A stretch of DNA of 19,956 bases, taken from Ruminococcus sp. UBA3800. GTDB taxonomy: Bacteria; Bacillota; Clostridia; Oscillospirales; Ruminococcaceae. The notes below the pieces were generated by a model. The model ran no database searches, was not told the DNA's origin, and was given only the letters and a program-made list of their open reading frames with translations. The stretch spans positions 1 to 19,956 of the forward strand of contig DFEO01000003.1 in the NCBI GenBank assembly GCA_002368715.1, in the 5' to 3' direction. The translations under genes and the position numbers were made by a program. Below are positions 7,853 to 13,926 of this stretch, piece by piece. Each line of letters begins with the position of its first letter. The first letter of the stretch is position 1.

Positions 7853-7882
7853 ATTATACCATAGGAGCACACAATTTTTCAA
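7853..7882 (-). promoter_or_regulatory. Promoter of the Thr-rich lipoprotein with framing palindrome
   Basis: On the minus strand, TATAAT (7858-7853) and TTGAAA (7882-7877) are 18 bp apart. The -10 is framed by CCTATG (7846-7851) and CATAGG (7860-7865), and a second inverted repeat, ATACATA/TATGTAT, lies at 7835-7854. Both look like operator candidates that would block RNA polymerase. Confidence 0.6.
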
Positions 7883-7916
7883 TATCCTTTTTGTACAATT
7901 TGCTCTCCGCTTTTAG

Positions 7917-7936
7917 TATACTTTTCACAGAAAACG
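7917..7936 (-). promoter_or_regulatory. Upstream motif shared by two surface-protein genes, copy 1
   Basis: A 20-nt sequence, TATACTTTTCACAGAAAACG as read on the plus strand, is repeated with one mismatch at 9573-9592. Each copy lies 120-185 bp upstream of a minus-strand surface-protein gene. The AAAACG-AT-TAC part resembles a LacI/cre half. Confidence 0.5.
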
Positions 7937-7955
7937 ATTACTTTTTATAACACAT

Positions 7956-8410
7956 CCGACAAAAATCGACGTTTTTCAGCACTTCCCGACAGTTCACAAC
8001 ACCTCACCGCCCTGCCGACAAAACCCGACCAAAAGTCCTCTTTCCCCTCCGTCCGCCGAAGGCGGAGGAGAGAACACACCAAGCCGACAAAAATCGACAC
8101 TTCTCAGCGCTTCCCGACAGTTCACAAAACCTCACCGCCCTGCCGACAAAACCCGACCAAAAGTCCTCTTTCCCCTCCGTCCGCCGAGGGCGGAGGAGAG
8201 AACACACCAAAGCGACAAAAATCGACACTTCTCAGCACTTATCGACAGTTCACAACACCTCACCGCCCTGCCGACAAAATCAGACCGGAAGTCCCTTTTC
8301 CCTCCGTCCGCCGAGGGCGGAGAAGAGAACACACCAAAGCGACAAAACCCGACAAAAAAGGGACCTCACAAGTCCCCTTTCCCTTTCGTCCGCCGCAGGC
8401 GGAGGAAAGG
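7956..8410. repeat. 128-bp tandem repeat array (3 full + 1 partial unit)
   Basis: Units start at 7956, 8084, 8212 and 8339 (spacing 128, 128, 127). The first three are near-identical and the fourth is degenerate. Each unit has two copies of a 15-nt motif, SCGACAAAAnYCGAC (for example 7956, 8015, 8084, 8143, 8271), plus a hairpin with core TCCGCC-GAA-GGCGGA. The unit length is not a multiple of 3, there are no ribosome sites, and reading frames change between units, so it is non-coding. This array fills most of the 685-bp gap between the two surface genes. Confidence 0.9.
8354..8376 (-). terminator. Second, weaker terminator-like hairpin
   Basis: On the minus strand, GGGAC and GTCCC arms around a 7-nt loop are followed by TTTTTT (8359-8354). 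It repeats part of the main terminator at 8430-8459, apparently as a tandem backup. Confidence 0.5.
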
Positions 8411-8429
8411 CTCAGCCACAAAACCACAA

Positions 8430-8459
8430 CAAAAAAAAGGGACCTCAAACCGAGGTCCC
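8430..8459 (-). terminator. Intrinsic terminator of the surface-protein gene
   Basis: On the minus strand, GGGACCTC (8459-8452) and GAGGTCCC (8446-8439) form a perfect 8-bp stem with a 5-nt loop, followed by eight Ts (8438-8431). Confidence 0.9.
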
Positions 8460-8480
8460 CTTGATTATTGTAATTATAAA

Positions 8481-9410
8481 TTACTTTCTCTTGGAAGCAA
8501 CTACTGCTGCACCTGCAAGAGCTATACCTGCGAATACGAGGCCAGCTGTTGCACCGGTGTTTGCAGAGGTGTCTGTTGCGTCAGAGCCGCCTGCTGCGGG
8601 AGTAGTTGTTGTGCCGCCTGCATTGTTGGTCGAGCCGCCTGTTGTGTTGCCTGCCTTGGAAGAAGAATCCGCTGCCTTGGAAGAAGAATCAGCTGCCTTA
8701 GAGGAAGTATCATCAGTCTTGGAAGATGTTGTATCTCCGCCGCCCTGAGAAGAAGACTCGTCGCCGCCTGCTGCTGCAAAGTGCTCGGAAGCCCACTGTA
8801 CACCGTCAGTAGAGAACTCTACGGATGTGATCTTCTGACCGTTGTTACCGATCTGGAAGACAATGCCGTCGAAGCCCTCTTTGCCCTCAGCGTCAACAGC
8901 GGTAGCATTATCATAAATCTTGTCGACCTGTGCTGCAGGGATAGTGAACTCGATAGAAGTTACAGTGGTATCATAAACCTGAAGGAATCCGTCTTCCTGC
9001 CATGCATAAGGAACCTTGTTGCCGTCAGCGTCTAAATAGCCGCCGTCCTCAGCCTCGGTAAGATCCGCCTTGTTAGCCCAGCCTGCAGGAGCAGCTGCTG
9101 CACCGTCAGGTCCGAAGATCTTAGCCCAGCCGTTAGCGAAAGCAGGGCCGATAGCCGTAAAGTTTTCCGAAGTACCCTTCTCGGTCCACTCGAAGTTTAC
9201 CTTAACGGTAACATCGGAGCCCTTTGTAAGAGAACCGCCCCAGATGAAGTCGTTGTCCTCTTTGCCCTCAGCGTTTGTGTACTTTGCGAAGCCATCCCAC
9301 TCCTTATCGGAAGGAGTAGCAACCGTAAGGCTGTTAGCGCTTGCAGTAACAGTCATCATACCGGCGATAGCCAGTGCGGACATTCCGGCAAAAACTTTAG
9401 AAAGTTTCAT
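8481..9410 (-). CDS. Secreted surface protein with sortase-like C-terminal tail
   Basis: A 309-aa exported protein. ATG 9410 follows GGAGG (9425-9421) at 10 nt. The signal peptide ends near VTASA|NS (residue 26). Residues about 30-205 form a beta-rich domain with Trp and aromatic residues (DFIWGGSLTKGSDVTVKVNF, GWAKIFGPDG, SVEFSTDGVQWASEHF), suggestive of a carbohydrate-binding-like sandwich. Residues about 215-280 are a Ser/Thr/Ala/Gly linker with SSKAADS repeats. The end is SANTG (282-286), a hydrophobic helix, then SKRK: the architecture of a cell-wall sorting signal, with SANTG in place of LPxTG. It is probably wall- or membrane-anchored. The ligand is unknown. Confidence 0.82.
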   Translation of the reverse strand: MKLSKVFAGMSALAIAGMMTVTASANSLTVATPSDKEWDGFAKYTNAEGKEDNDFIWGGSLTKGSDVTVKVNFEWTEKGTSENFTAIGPAFANGWAKIFGPDGAAAAPAGWANKADLTEAEDGGYLDADGNKVPYAWQEDGFLQVYDTTVTSIEFTIPAAQVDKIYDNATAVDAEGKEGFDGIVFQIGNNGQKITSVEFSTDGVQWASEHFAAAGGDESSSQGGGDTTSSKTDDTSSKAADSSSKAADSSSKAGNTTGGSTNNAGGTTTTPAAGGSDATDTSANTGATAGLVFAGIALAGAAVVASKRK

Positions 9411-9477
9411 ATTTTTTCTACCTCCAAATTAAAATTAACCTATTGGTTTCTTGAATTGGTATTCAATTCTAAGTGTA

Positions 9478-9506
9478 ATTATAACAGAATTGTCACAAAA
9501 AATCAA
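9478..9506 (-). promoter_or_regulatory. Promoter of the surface-protein gene
   Basis: On the minus strand, TTGATT (9506-9501) and TATAAT (9483-9478) are separated by 17 bp, giving a leader of about 60 nt. Confidence 0.6.
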
Positions 9507-9572
9507 GTGTTTGTCACCTTTTTTTCAAAAAAAACAATTGGAAAATCCCCCAATCTTCCGGCTCTTTTTTTG

Positions 9573-9592
9573 TATATTTTTCACAGAAAACG
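9573..9592 (-). promoter_or_regulatory. Upstream motif shared by two surface-protein genes, copy 2
   Basis: It matches 7917-7936 at 19 of 20 positions and lies 163-182 bp upstream of the ATG at 9410. Confidence 0.5.
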
Positions 9593-9635
9593 TTACCATT
9601 ATCAAAATTTTAACTTTTCCCGAGCCATTCAGGCC

Positions 9636-9669
9636 AAAAAAACAGCCCCGCACCCATGGCACGGAGCCG
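9636..9669 (-). terminator. Terminator of the VWA-protein gene
   Basis: On the minus strand a 12-bp GC-rich stem (9669-9643, including G-U pairs) is followed by seven Ts (9642-9636), about 35 bp after the VWA stop codon. Confidence 0.75.
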
Positions 9670-9704
9670 TTATATCGCATATCAAAGAGCTGTCACAGAT
9701 CCCG

Positions 9705-12053
9705 TCAGTGCTCGTCCGCCAGCGTGAACGAAACGCCCACCTGCTTGCCCTCGTAGGTCGCAGTATACTCGCTTCCCGTTCCCTTCAGCGTCGGCACACC
9801 GTCCTCCGAAACATCGAGTATGCACTTAGGCAGCTTCTCGATGTAGAGCTCCTTTGTCTCGCCGGGATAGTTGTTGTCATACACCTGAAGCATATACTTT
9901 CTGTGGCACTGAGAATCCTGCACCAGACCGATAACGTTCACCGTATGCGTGTCGTCGATAGTCGTCACGACAGGTATACCAAGGCTCAGCTGCTCGACCA
10001 GCAGGTCAAACTTCTCCTCGCCCTCGTTAAGGTTGAACTCGTCCGCCTGATCGTCCCACTGCAAAGCGTTGAGCCTGTAAAGGCACTTCGCAAACTCGGC
10101 ATCTGCCTTTGAATAGCCCGAAGCTATCTTATTCGGTGCCCCTGCGATATCCAGGCTCAGAAGCTCAACAGTCTTCCACGAAAGGTTTCCGCCCTCGATA
10201 GGAGTTTTCACAGGAACCCAGCCCTTGTTCTTGCAGTCGAACTGATAGTCGTCGATGATCTTTAGCACATCGCCGTCCGAGTCAAAGTCGAGATACTGTG
10301 AAACGTCGGCATACTTGTCCGAGAAAAGCTCGCACGGCAGCGAATGCAGCTGCACCTTGTCGTTATAAGCCTTCTCTATCTCGCTGCCCGAAAGGTCATA
10401 GCCCTCGGCATTTACTTTTATATCGCTCTTGTCCTTCGGCTCGATGCCTCCAAGGCTCATCCTTACATTTCCGACATACCAGTCTCTTGCCAGCATCGCC
10501 ATACCGAAGTCAACGCTTGCTGTCGTGGTCGTCCTGAAGTTTTTGAATTCAAAGCCGTTCACCTTGGGGTCAAATCCCGTATTGTAAAGAGAATATCCCC
10601 TCACCGAGTCGTCGTTGTTCTTATACTCGACGATATCGTAATTGAGCGTAGTAACTATCTGCTTATAAACATCATCAAGAGCGTTCGCATCCGATGCGGA
10701 ATAGTATTTTCCCGATGTTCCTGAAGCCAGCTCCTGAAGCCATGCTCTGTCGATGTCACGGCCTAGGCTGACTGTCAGAACTATGATGTTCTTCTCTCTT
10801 GCCGCCTCGATTATAGTGTCCACCGAAACGGGATTTTCCTCGTCGGACTGACCGTCTGTCAGCATAACGATGACGTTTCTGTATTTTCCGCCGTCGGAAT
10901 TATCGAACTCGTCTATGCAGTTCATAAGGGCGGTCTGGCTGTGTGTTCCGTCAAAGAACTCGTCCAGTTCCCTTATCCCCTCCAGCGTGTCCGAAAGCTG
11001 TTTGCGGTCGGTGGTAAAGCTTACCATCCTCTGATAGCTTCCGGTAAACTTGTCTATACCTATAAGATAGTCCTTGTCGAACTTGTTTATCAGGTTCTTG
11101 GTAAAGTCTATCCTCTTGAACTCGAGGTCATTTTCGGGCGATGTCGGGCAAAGCTCCACGGGATACATCGAGCCCGAGTTGTCGATAAGGAAGTTTACTC
11201 TCGTGGTGGGCTTCTCGTTGGCTGTCGCCTCAACTCCCACCACATAGGTCCCCAGTATCGGTATATCTGCCGAAACGGTGCCGTTTGCCTTGTCAACTGT
11301 CGAGTCTACCTTAGTATAGGCGGTCTTCTCCGAATCGAACCTGAGCACTGTCAGCCCATCCATCGAATAACCCAGTCTCGACAGCTTGTCGGTGTCGATA
11401 TCAAAGCTTATCGTCGCCTTGGTGAACTTGTGCTCGCTGTAAGAATCATATGCCTTTGTAACTATGCTGGCATTCGAGGATATACCGAAAAGGTCAAGCT
11501 CCGTCATCGTAACGCTCGCAGCGTTCGCATCGCCCTCAACGGTCAGCGTGCAGTCGCCCACTGTCCTGCTCACACTCATTATCCTGTCCTGGTCGGGAGT
11601 CTTGCCGTCGGTCGCTCCGTTTCTCGGGTCAAGCCCTGCCATCAGCTCATACCCGTCATAAAGTCCGTCGTGGTCGGTGTCAGGGTCCGAAGGGTCGGTG
11701 CCTGCCATTATCTCGTCACCGTCTATCATACCGTCGCCGTCCGAGTCCTCGCCCTGGACGTTTAGGTCCTGCCTTACCTCCTCGGCATTGACAAGCCTGT
11801 CGCCGTCCCAGTCCTCGGCATCAAAAAACTCCGACTTCTTGAAGGTGGTGCTTATATCCAGCTTCGAGATAACGGATTTTGCCATAGCCACCTTGTTGTC
11901 GTGCCTTATCTTCAGCCCGATAAGCACGCACACAGCGATCAGCACCGCCAGCACAGCCAGCAGCGTGATAAGGATTATCTTTTTCTTTCTTTTTGCTCTC
12001 TCCATACTCAGGATAAAAGCATCGCTCGGATTAAGATTTGTGTTTTTAGCCAT
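9705..12053 (-). CDS. Membrane-anchored VWA protein with Ca-binding repeats and degenerate papain-like domain
   Basis: A 782-aa protein. Residues 1-24 are basic and cytoplasmic, and 25-48 form one transmembrane helix, so most of the protein is external. Three EF-hand/thrombospondin-3-like calcium loops follow: DWDGDRLVNAEE (81-92), DSDGDGMIDGDE (103-114) and DTDHDGLYDGYE (125-136). A VWA domain (about 285-470) has a complete MIDAS: DNSGS (291-295), Thr370 and LTDG (Asp400). The C-terminal region (about 485-782) resembles C39/papain-like domains of clostridial surface proteins, with HTVNVIGL (His703) and YDNNYPGET (725-733). The expected Cys-Phe-Gly-Met motif reads DFGM (515-518). Another Asp-rich loop is at 591-601. 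Adhesion or protein-protein interaction is inferred. The ribosome site (GGAG, 12070-12067) is 13 nt upstream, rather far. Confidence 0.85.
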   Translation of the reverse strand: MAKNTNLNPSDAFILSMERAKRKKKIILITLLAVLAVLIAVCVLIGLKIRHDNKVAMAKSVISKLDISTTFKKSEFFDAEDWDGDRLVNAEEVRQDLNVQGEDSDGDGMIDGDEIMAGTDPSDPDTDHDGLYDGYELMAGLDPRNGATDGKTPDQDRIMSVSRTVGDCTLTVEGDANAASVTMTELDLFGISSNASIVTKAYDSYSEHKFTKATISFDIDTDKLSRLGYSMDGLTVLRFDSEKTAYTKVDSTVDKANGTVSADIPILGTYVVGVEATANEKPTTRVNFLIDNSGSMYPVELCPTSPENDLEFKRIDFTKNLINKFDKDYLIGIDKFTGSYQRMVSFTTDRKQLSDTLEGIRELDEFFDGTHSQTALMNCIDEFDNSDGGKYRNVIVMLTDGQSDEENPVSVDTIIEAAREKNIIVLTVSLGRDIDRAWLQELASGTSGKYYSASDANALDDVYKQIVTTLNYDIVEYKNNDDSVRGYSLYNTGFDPKVNGFEFKNFRTTTTASVDFGMAMLARDWYVGNVRMSLGGIEPKDKSDIKVNAEGYDLSGSEIEKAYNDKVQLHSLPCELFSDKYADVSQYLDFDSDGDVLKIIDDYQFDCKNKGWVPVKTPIEGGNLSWKTVELLSLDIAGAPNKIASGYSKADAEFAKCLYRLNALQWDDQADEFNLNEGEEKFDLLVEQLSLGIPVVTTIDDTHTVNVIGLVQDSQCHRKYMLQVYDNNYPGETKELYIEKLPKCILDVSEDGVPTLKGTGSEYTATYEGKQVGVSFTLADEH

Positions 12054-12094
12054 ATCCCAAAAAGCGCTCCTTAATTAAATATTTATCATAGCAA

Positions 12095-12108
12095 ATTAAA
12101 ATTTTAAT
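12095..12108. promoter_or_regulatory. AT-rich palindrome upstream of the VWA gene
   Basis: ATTAAAATTTTAAT is a perfect 14-bp palindrome about 42 bp upstream of the VWA start, next to a TATGAT -10-like hexamer on the minus strand. It may be an operator, but chance in an AT-rich leader is possible. Confidence 0.3.
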
Positions 12109-12249
12109 ATCCGGCATCAGCTGCCCTGCGGCACCCTTCCGCCCTAGGACAATTTTATCATACAGGTCAATAAATTTCTAGCAACTTTTGTGAACACATT
12201 GGCAAAAATCCTCTTTGAATATGTACCTTTTAAACAATAATTTTACATT

Positions 12250-12798
12250 CTATTCACACTCCCCGTTTATCTCTTTTACAGCATCTGCAAGCGCCTTCGT
12301 CACCCTCCGGCAAAGCTCCTCGGGCGAGCTCTCAAAACCCACTGTCTGCGCCGTTTGCGCCCAGTCGGGCATCCGTTTCCGGCTAAGGTTCAAAAACCTT
12401 TCCTCTATCGCCTCACGCTCGATGCCGCCTGTCATTTCTGCCAGCCTTTTACAAAGAGCGAGCCTTTTTTCAAGCTCCTCCGCCTCGGCGATCATCTCCA
12501 GCAGAGCATTTTTCTCTCTCCCGAAGCAGAACCACGAGGGTGCCGAGCGGCACTCCCTCTGCGCCCTTTCAAGAAAGGCAAGGCGCTCTCTTATTTTTAT
12601 ATCCAGCCGCTTTTTTGCCGCTGTCATCCTGCGGTATCCGCCCAGGAGCCGTGTCGGGGCGCTGCTCATACAGACCGTCCCGGCGCGCCTGTTATATTTT
12701 TTCTCTCTGCCGCCCTCCGTTCCCGCAAGGCGGACCCTCAGCGCCTGCGGATCTATGCCTGTAAGCCTTTTCACAAGCTCTCTTTCTGTTTTGTTCAT
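12250..12798 (-). CDS. DUF1492-like (sigma region 4-like) putative transcriptional regulator
   Basis: A 182-aa basic, helical, cytoplasmic protein. ATG 12798 has GGGAGG (12810-12805) at 6 nt; the ATG at 12804 abuts that site. A helical or coiled-coil central part (AKKRLDIKIRERLAFLERAQ, 61-80, and EMIAEAEELEKRLALCKRLA, 101-120) precedes REAIEERFL (128-136) and WAQTAQTVGFESSPEELCRRVTKAL (146-170). That order matches phage DUF1492/ArpU/RinA-type proteins, where W-x-x-[IV]-A-x-x-x-G-[YF]-S-x-x-x-x-x-R-x-x-x-AL is a sigma region 4-like helix-turn-helix. The assignment is from recalled pattern only. It is transcribed from the consensus promoter at 13042-13014, opposite the XRE/ImmA pair. The remote N-terminus is unrecognised. 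Confidence 0.7.
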   Translation of the reverse strand: MNKTERELVKRLTGIDPQALRVRLAGTEGGREKKYNRRAGTVCMSSAPTRLLGGYRRMTAAKKRLDIKIRERLAFLERAQRECRSAPSWFCFGREKNALLEMIAEAEELEKRLALCKRLAEMTGGIEREAIEERFLNLSRKRMPDWAQTAQTVGFESSPEELCRRVTKALADAVKEINGECE

Positions 12799-12856
12799 CG
12801 TCATCCTCCCTTTCTATGCCGCCCTTTTGTACGGACATTTGTACACAAGCTGTGTT

Positions 12857-12866
12857 ATGATATCAT
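12857..12866. promoter_or_regulatory. Short palindrome in the leader of the DUF1492-like gene
   Basis: ATGATATCAT is a perfect 10-bp palindrome in the long 5' leader. Nearby, TTTGTAC repeats occur at about 12825 and 12838. Its function is unknown. Confidence 0.3.
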
Positions 12867-12938
12867 CACAGGCAGATAAGCCGCTGCAAAAGCCGCACCC
12901 ATGATAACATATTTCTGTATTTTTGTACAGCCTGCCCC

Positions 12939-12967
12939 TTGACAATTTCAGAATTATGTTGTATAAT
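12939..12967 (+). promoter_or_regulatory. Promoter of the xre-immA operon
   Basis: A perfect TTGACA (12939-12944), 17 bp and a perfect TATAAT (12962-12967). A TACAGA operator half-site (12967-12972) overlaps the end of the -10. Transcription proceeds toward 13074 and through the opposing promoter. Confidence 0.9.
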
Positions 12968-12987
12968 ACAGAAAATAAATCATATTT

Positions 12988-13001
12988 TACAGTTTTCTGT
13001 A
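12988..13001. promoter_or_regulatory. Operator, TACAG/CTGTA palindrome O2
   Basis: TACAGTTTTCTGTA sits midway between the two opposing promoters, inside both early transcripts. It has the same 14-nt layout as the site at 13021-13034. Confidence 0.75.
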
Positions 13002-13013
13002 ATCCACAGCTAT

Positions 13014-13042
13014 ATTATAATACAGATTTCTGTAATTGTCAA
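13014..13042 (-). promoter_or_regulatory. Promoter of the DUF1492-like gene
   Basis: On the minus strand, a perfect TTGACA (13042-13037), 17 bp and a perfect TATAAT (13019-13014). It points left, toward the plus-strand promoter. Confidence 0.88.
13021..13034. promoter_or_regulatory. Operator, TACAGA/TCTGTA palindrome O1
   Basis: TACAGATTTCTGTA has perfect 6-bp arms and lies between the -35 and -10 of the minus-strand promoter, so binding there would block that promoter. It is probably the XRE repressor's site. Confidence 0.75.
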
Positions 13043-13073
13043 GTACACTGACGAAAAAAAGGGAGAGTACGCC

Positions 13074-13412
13074 ATGTCAGAGATGTATAAGAGGATAGAA
13101 GAGCTTTGCAGAGAGAACAATATCACGGTGACACAGCTTTGCAGGGAGCTTTCGATAACGAGGAGCTGCCTTTCGGAGCTTCACAAGGGCAGGAGCGAGA
13201 CACTTTCGGCAAAGAACACCCAGAAGATAGCCGAGCGCTTCGGGGTGAGCGTGAAATACCTTACCGAGGGCGGCAGCCGGGACATTGACGACGAGCTGAA
13301 ATTTGCGCTGTGGGGAGGAGCCGAGGGCGTCACCGACGAGATGTTCGAGGAAGTGCGGCAGTATGCAAAAATGGTCAAGCTGAGGGAAGAGAACAAAAAG
13401 AAAGAAGGGTGA
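13074..13412 (+). CDS. XRE-family transcriptional repressor (ImmR-like)
   Basis: A 112-aa DNA-binding protein. ATG 13074 follows GGGAGAG (13061-13067) at 6 nt; the frame is open upstream to 12939 but crosses the promoter. Residues about 5-68 are a Cro/CI-type helix-turn-helix (ITVTQLCRELSITRSCLSEL, then the recognition region and KIAERFGVSVKYLTEG). The C-terminal part, DDELKFALWGGAEGVTDEMFEEVRQYAKMV, is typical of repressors paired with ImmA/IrrE proteases in ICEs and prophages. The protease gene starts 3 bp downstream. It is expected to bind the TACAG/CTGTA sites and hold the opposing promoter off. The relation to ICEBs1 ImmR is by analogy. Confidence 0.9.
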   Translation: MSEMYKRIEELCRENNITVTQLCRELSITRSCLSELHKGRSETLSAKNTQKIAERFGVSVKYLTEGGSRDIDDELKFALWGGAEGVTDEMFEEVRQYAKMVKLREENKKKEG

Positions 13413-13415
13413 CAG

Positions 13416-13823
13416 ATGACGGATATCAGACAGCTTATGAGCCTTTGCGAGAGTGAGGATATAGGAGTAGAGATAAGGGAGCTGCGCTTTTGCGAGTCGT
13501 TTTCCTTCATGCTCGGAGACAGCTGTTTCATAGCGATAGACGCAAAGCTGCCCGAGCGCCTTGTCAAGGAGCACGCAGCCCACGAGGTCGGGCACTGTGT
13601 AAAGGGTGCGTTTTACAATAGGAGCGCTCCGCTCGACCTTATCTCGCAGCACGAATACAGGGCAGACAAATGGGCGATAGAAAAGCTCATCCCGAAGGAC
13701 GAGCTGGAGGAGCAGATAAGCCGCAACAATCTTGACAGTCTTTATCTGCTCTCCGAGCATTTCGGAGTCAGCGAGGATTTCATCAAAAAAGCCTGCATCC
13801 ACTACGGGCTTTATGTAGAGTGA
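13416..13823 (+). CDS. ImmA/IrrE-family zinc metallopeptidase
   Basis: A 135-aa protein of the COG2856 family. AAHEVGHC carries the HExxH zinc site, and HEYRADKWAIEKLIP supplies the third ligand (Glu) in the family's conserved E-x-x-A-D-x-W-A pattern. In ICEBs1 the ImmA protease cleaves the partner repressor ImmR to switch the element on. The same role toward the XRE protein encoded 3 bp upstream is inferred. The start is ATG 13416 with an AAGAAGGG ribosome site inside the end of xre, so the two are translationally coupled. A strong terminator follows. Confidence 0.92.
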   Translation: MTDIRQLMSLCESEDIGVEIRELRFCESFSFMLGDSCFIAIDAKLPERLVKEHAAHEVGHCVKGAFYNRSAPLDLISQHEYRADKWAIEKLIPKDELEEQISRNNLDSLYLLSEHFGVSEDFIKKACIHYGLYVE

Positions 13824-13852
13824 CCCCCCCACACCTGTCGGGCACAGCGGCA

Positions 13853-13890
13853 AAAACACCCACCGGGCATCTGGACCCGGTGGGTGTTTT
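13853..13890. terminator. Bidirectional terminator between immA-like gene and copA
   Basis: AAAACACCCACCGGG (13853-13867) and CCCGGTGGGTGTTTT (13876-13890) form a perfect 15-bp stem with an 8-nt loop and have A/T tails on both sides. It serves both convergent genes. Confidence 0.92.
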
Positions 13891-13926
13891 GTCGTTTATT
13901 GCCGCACTCTGTCGAAAGGTTTGATC

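Noticed and set aside
7956..8410. Possible CRISPR array
   Set aside because: The repeats are contiguous 128-bp units without unique spacers, and no cas genes are nearby.
8004..8448. Repeated 62-74-aa minus-strand ORFs in the tandem array
   Set aside because: The unit length of 128 shifts frame between copies and no ribosome sites are present; they are by-products of the repeat.
10941..11765. 274-aa plus-strand ORF opposite the VWA gene
   Set aside because: It is Cys/His/Arg-rich nonsense composition with no start signal; the minus-strand frame has clear VWA and calcium motifs.
12355..12879. 174- and 229-aa plus-strand ORFs opposite the DUF1492-like gene
   Set aside because: They have no ribosome site and cross the DUF1492-like gene's own leader. 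The minus-strand frame has a strong ribosome site, a consensus promoter and helical domain structure.
12250..13823. Calling the XRE/ImmA region a prophage or ICE
   Set aside because: No integrase, att repeats, structural or conjugation genes are visible, and the flanks are ordinary chromosomal genes; only the regulatory trio is supported.
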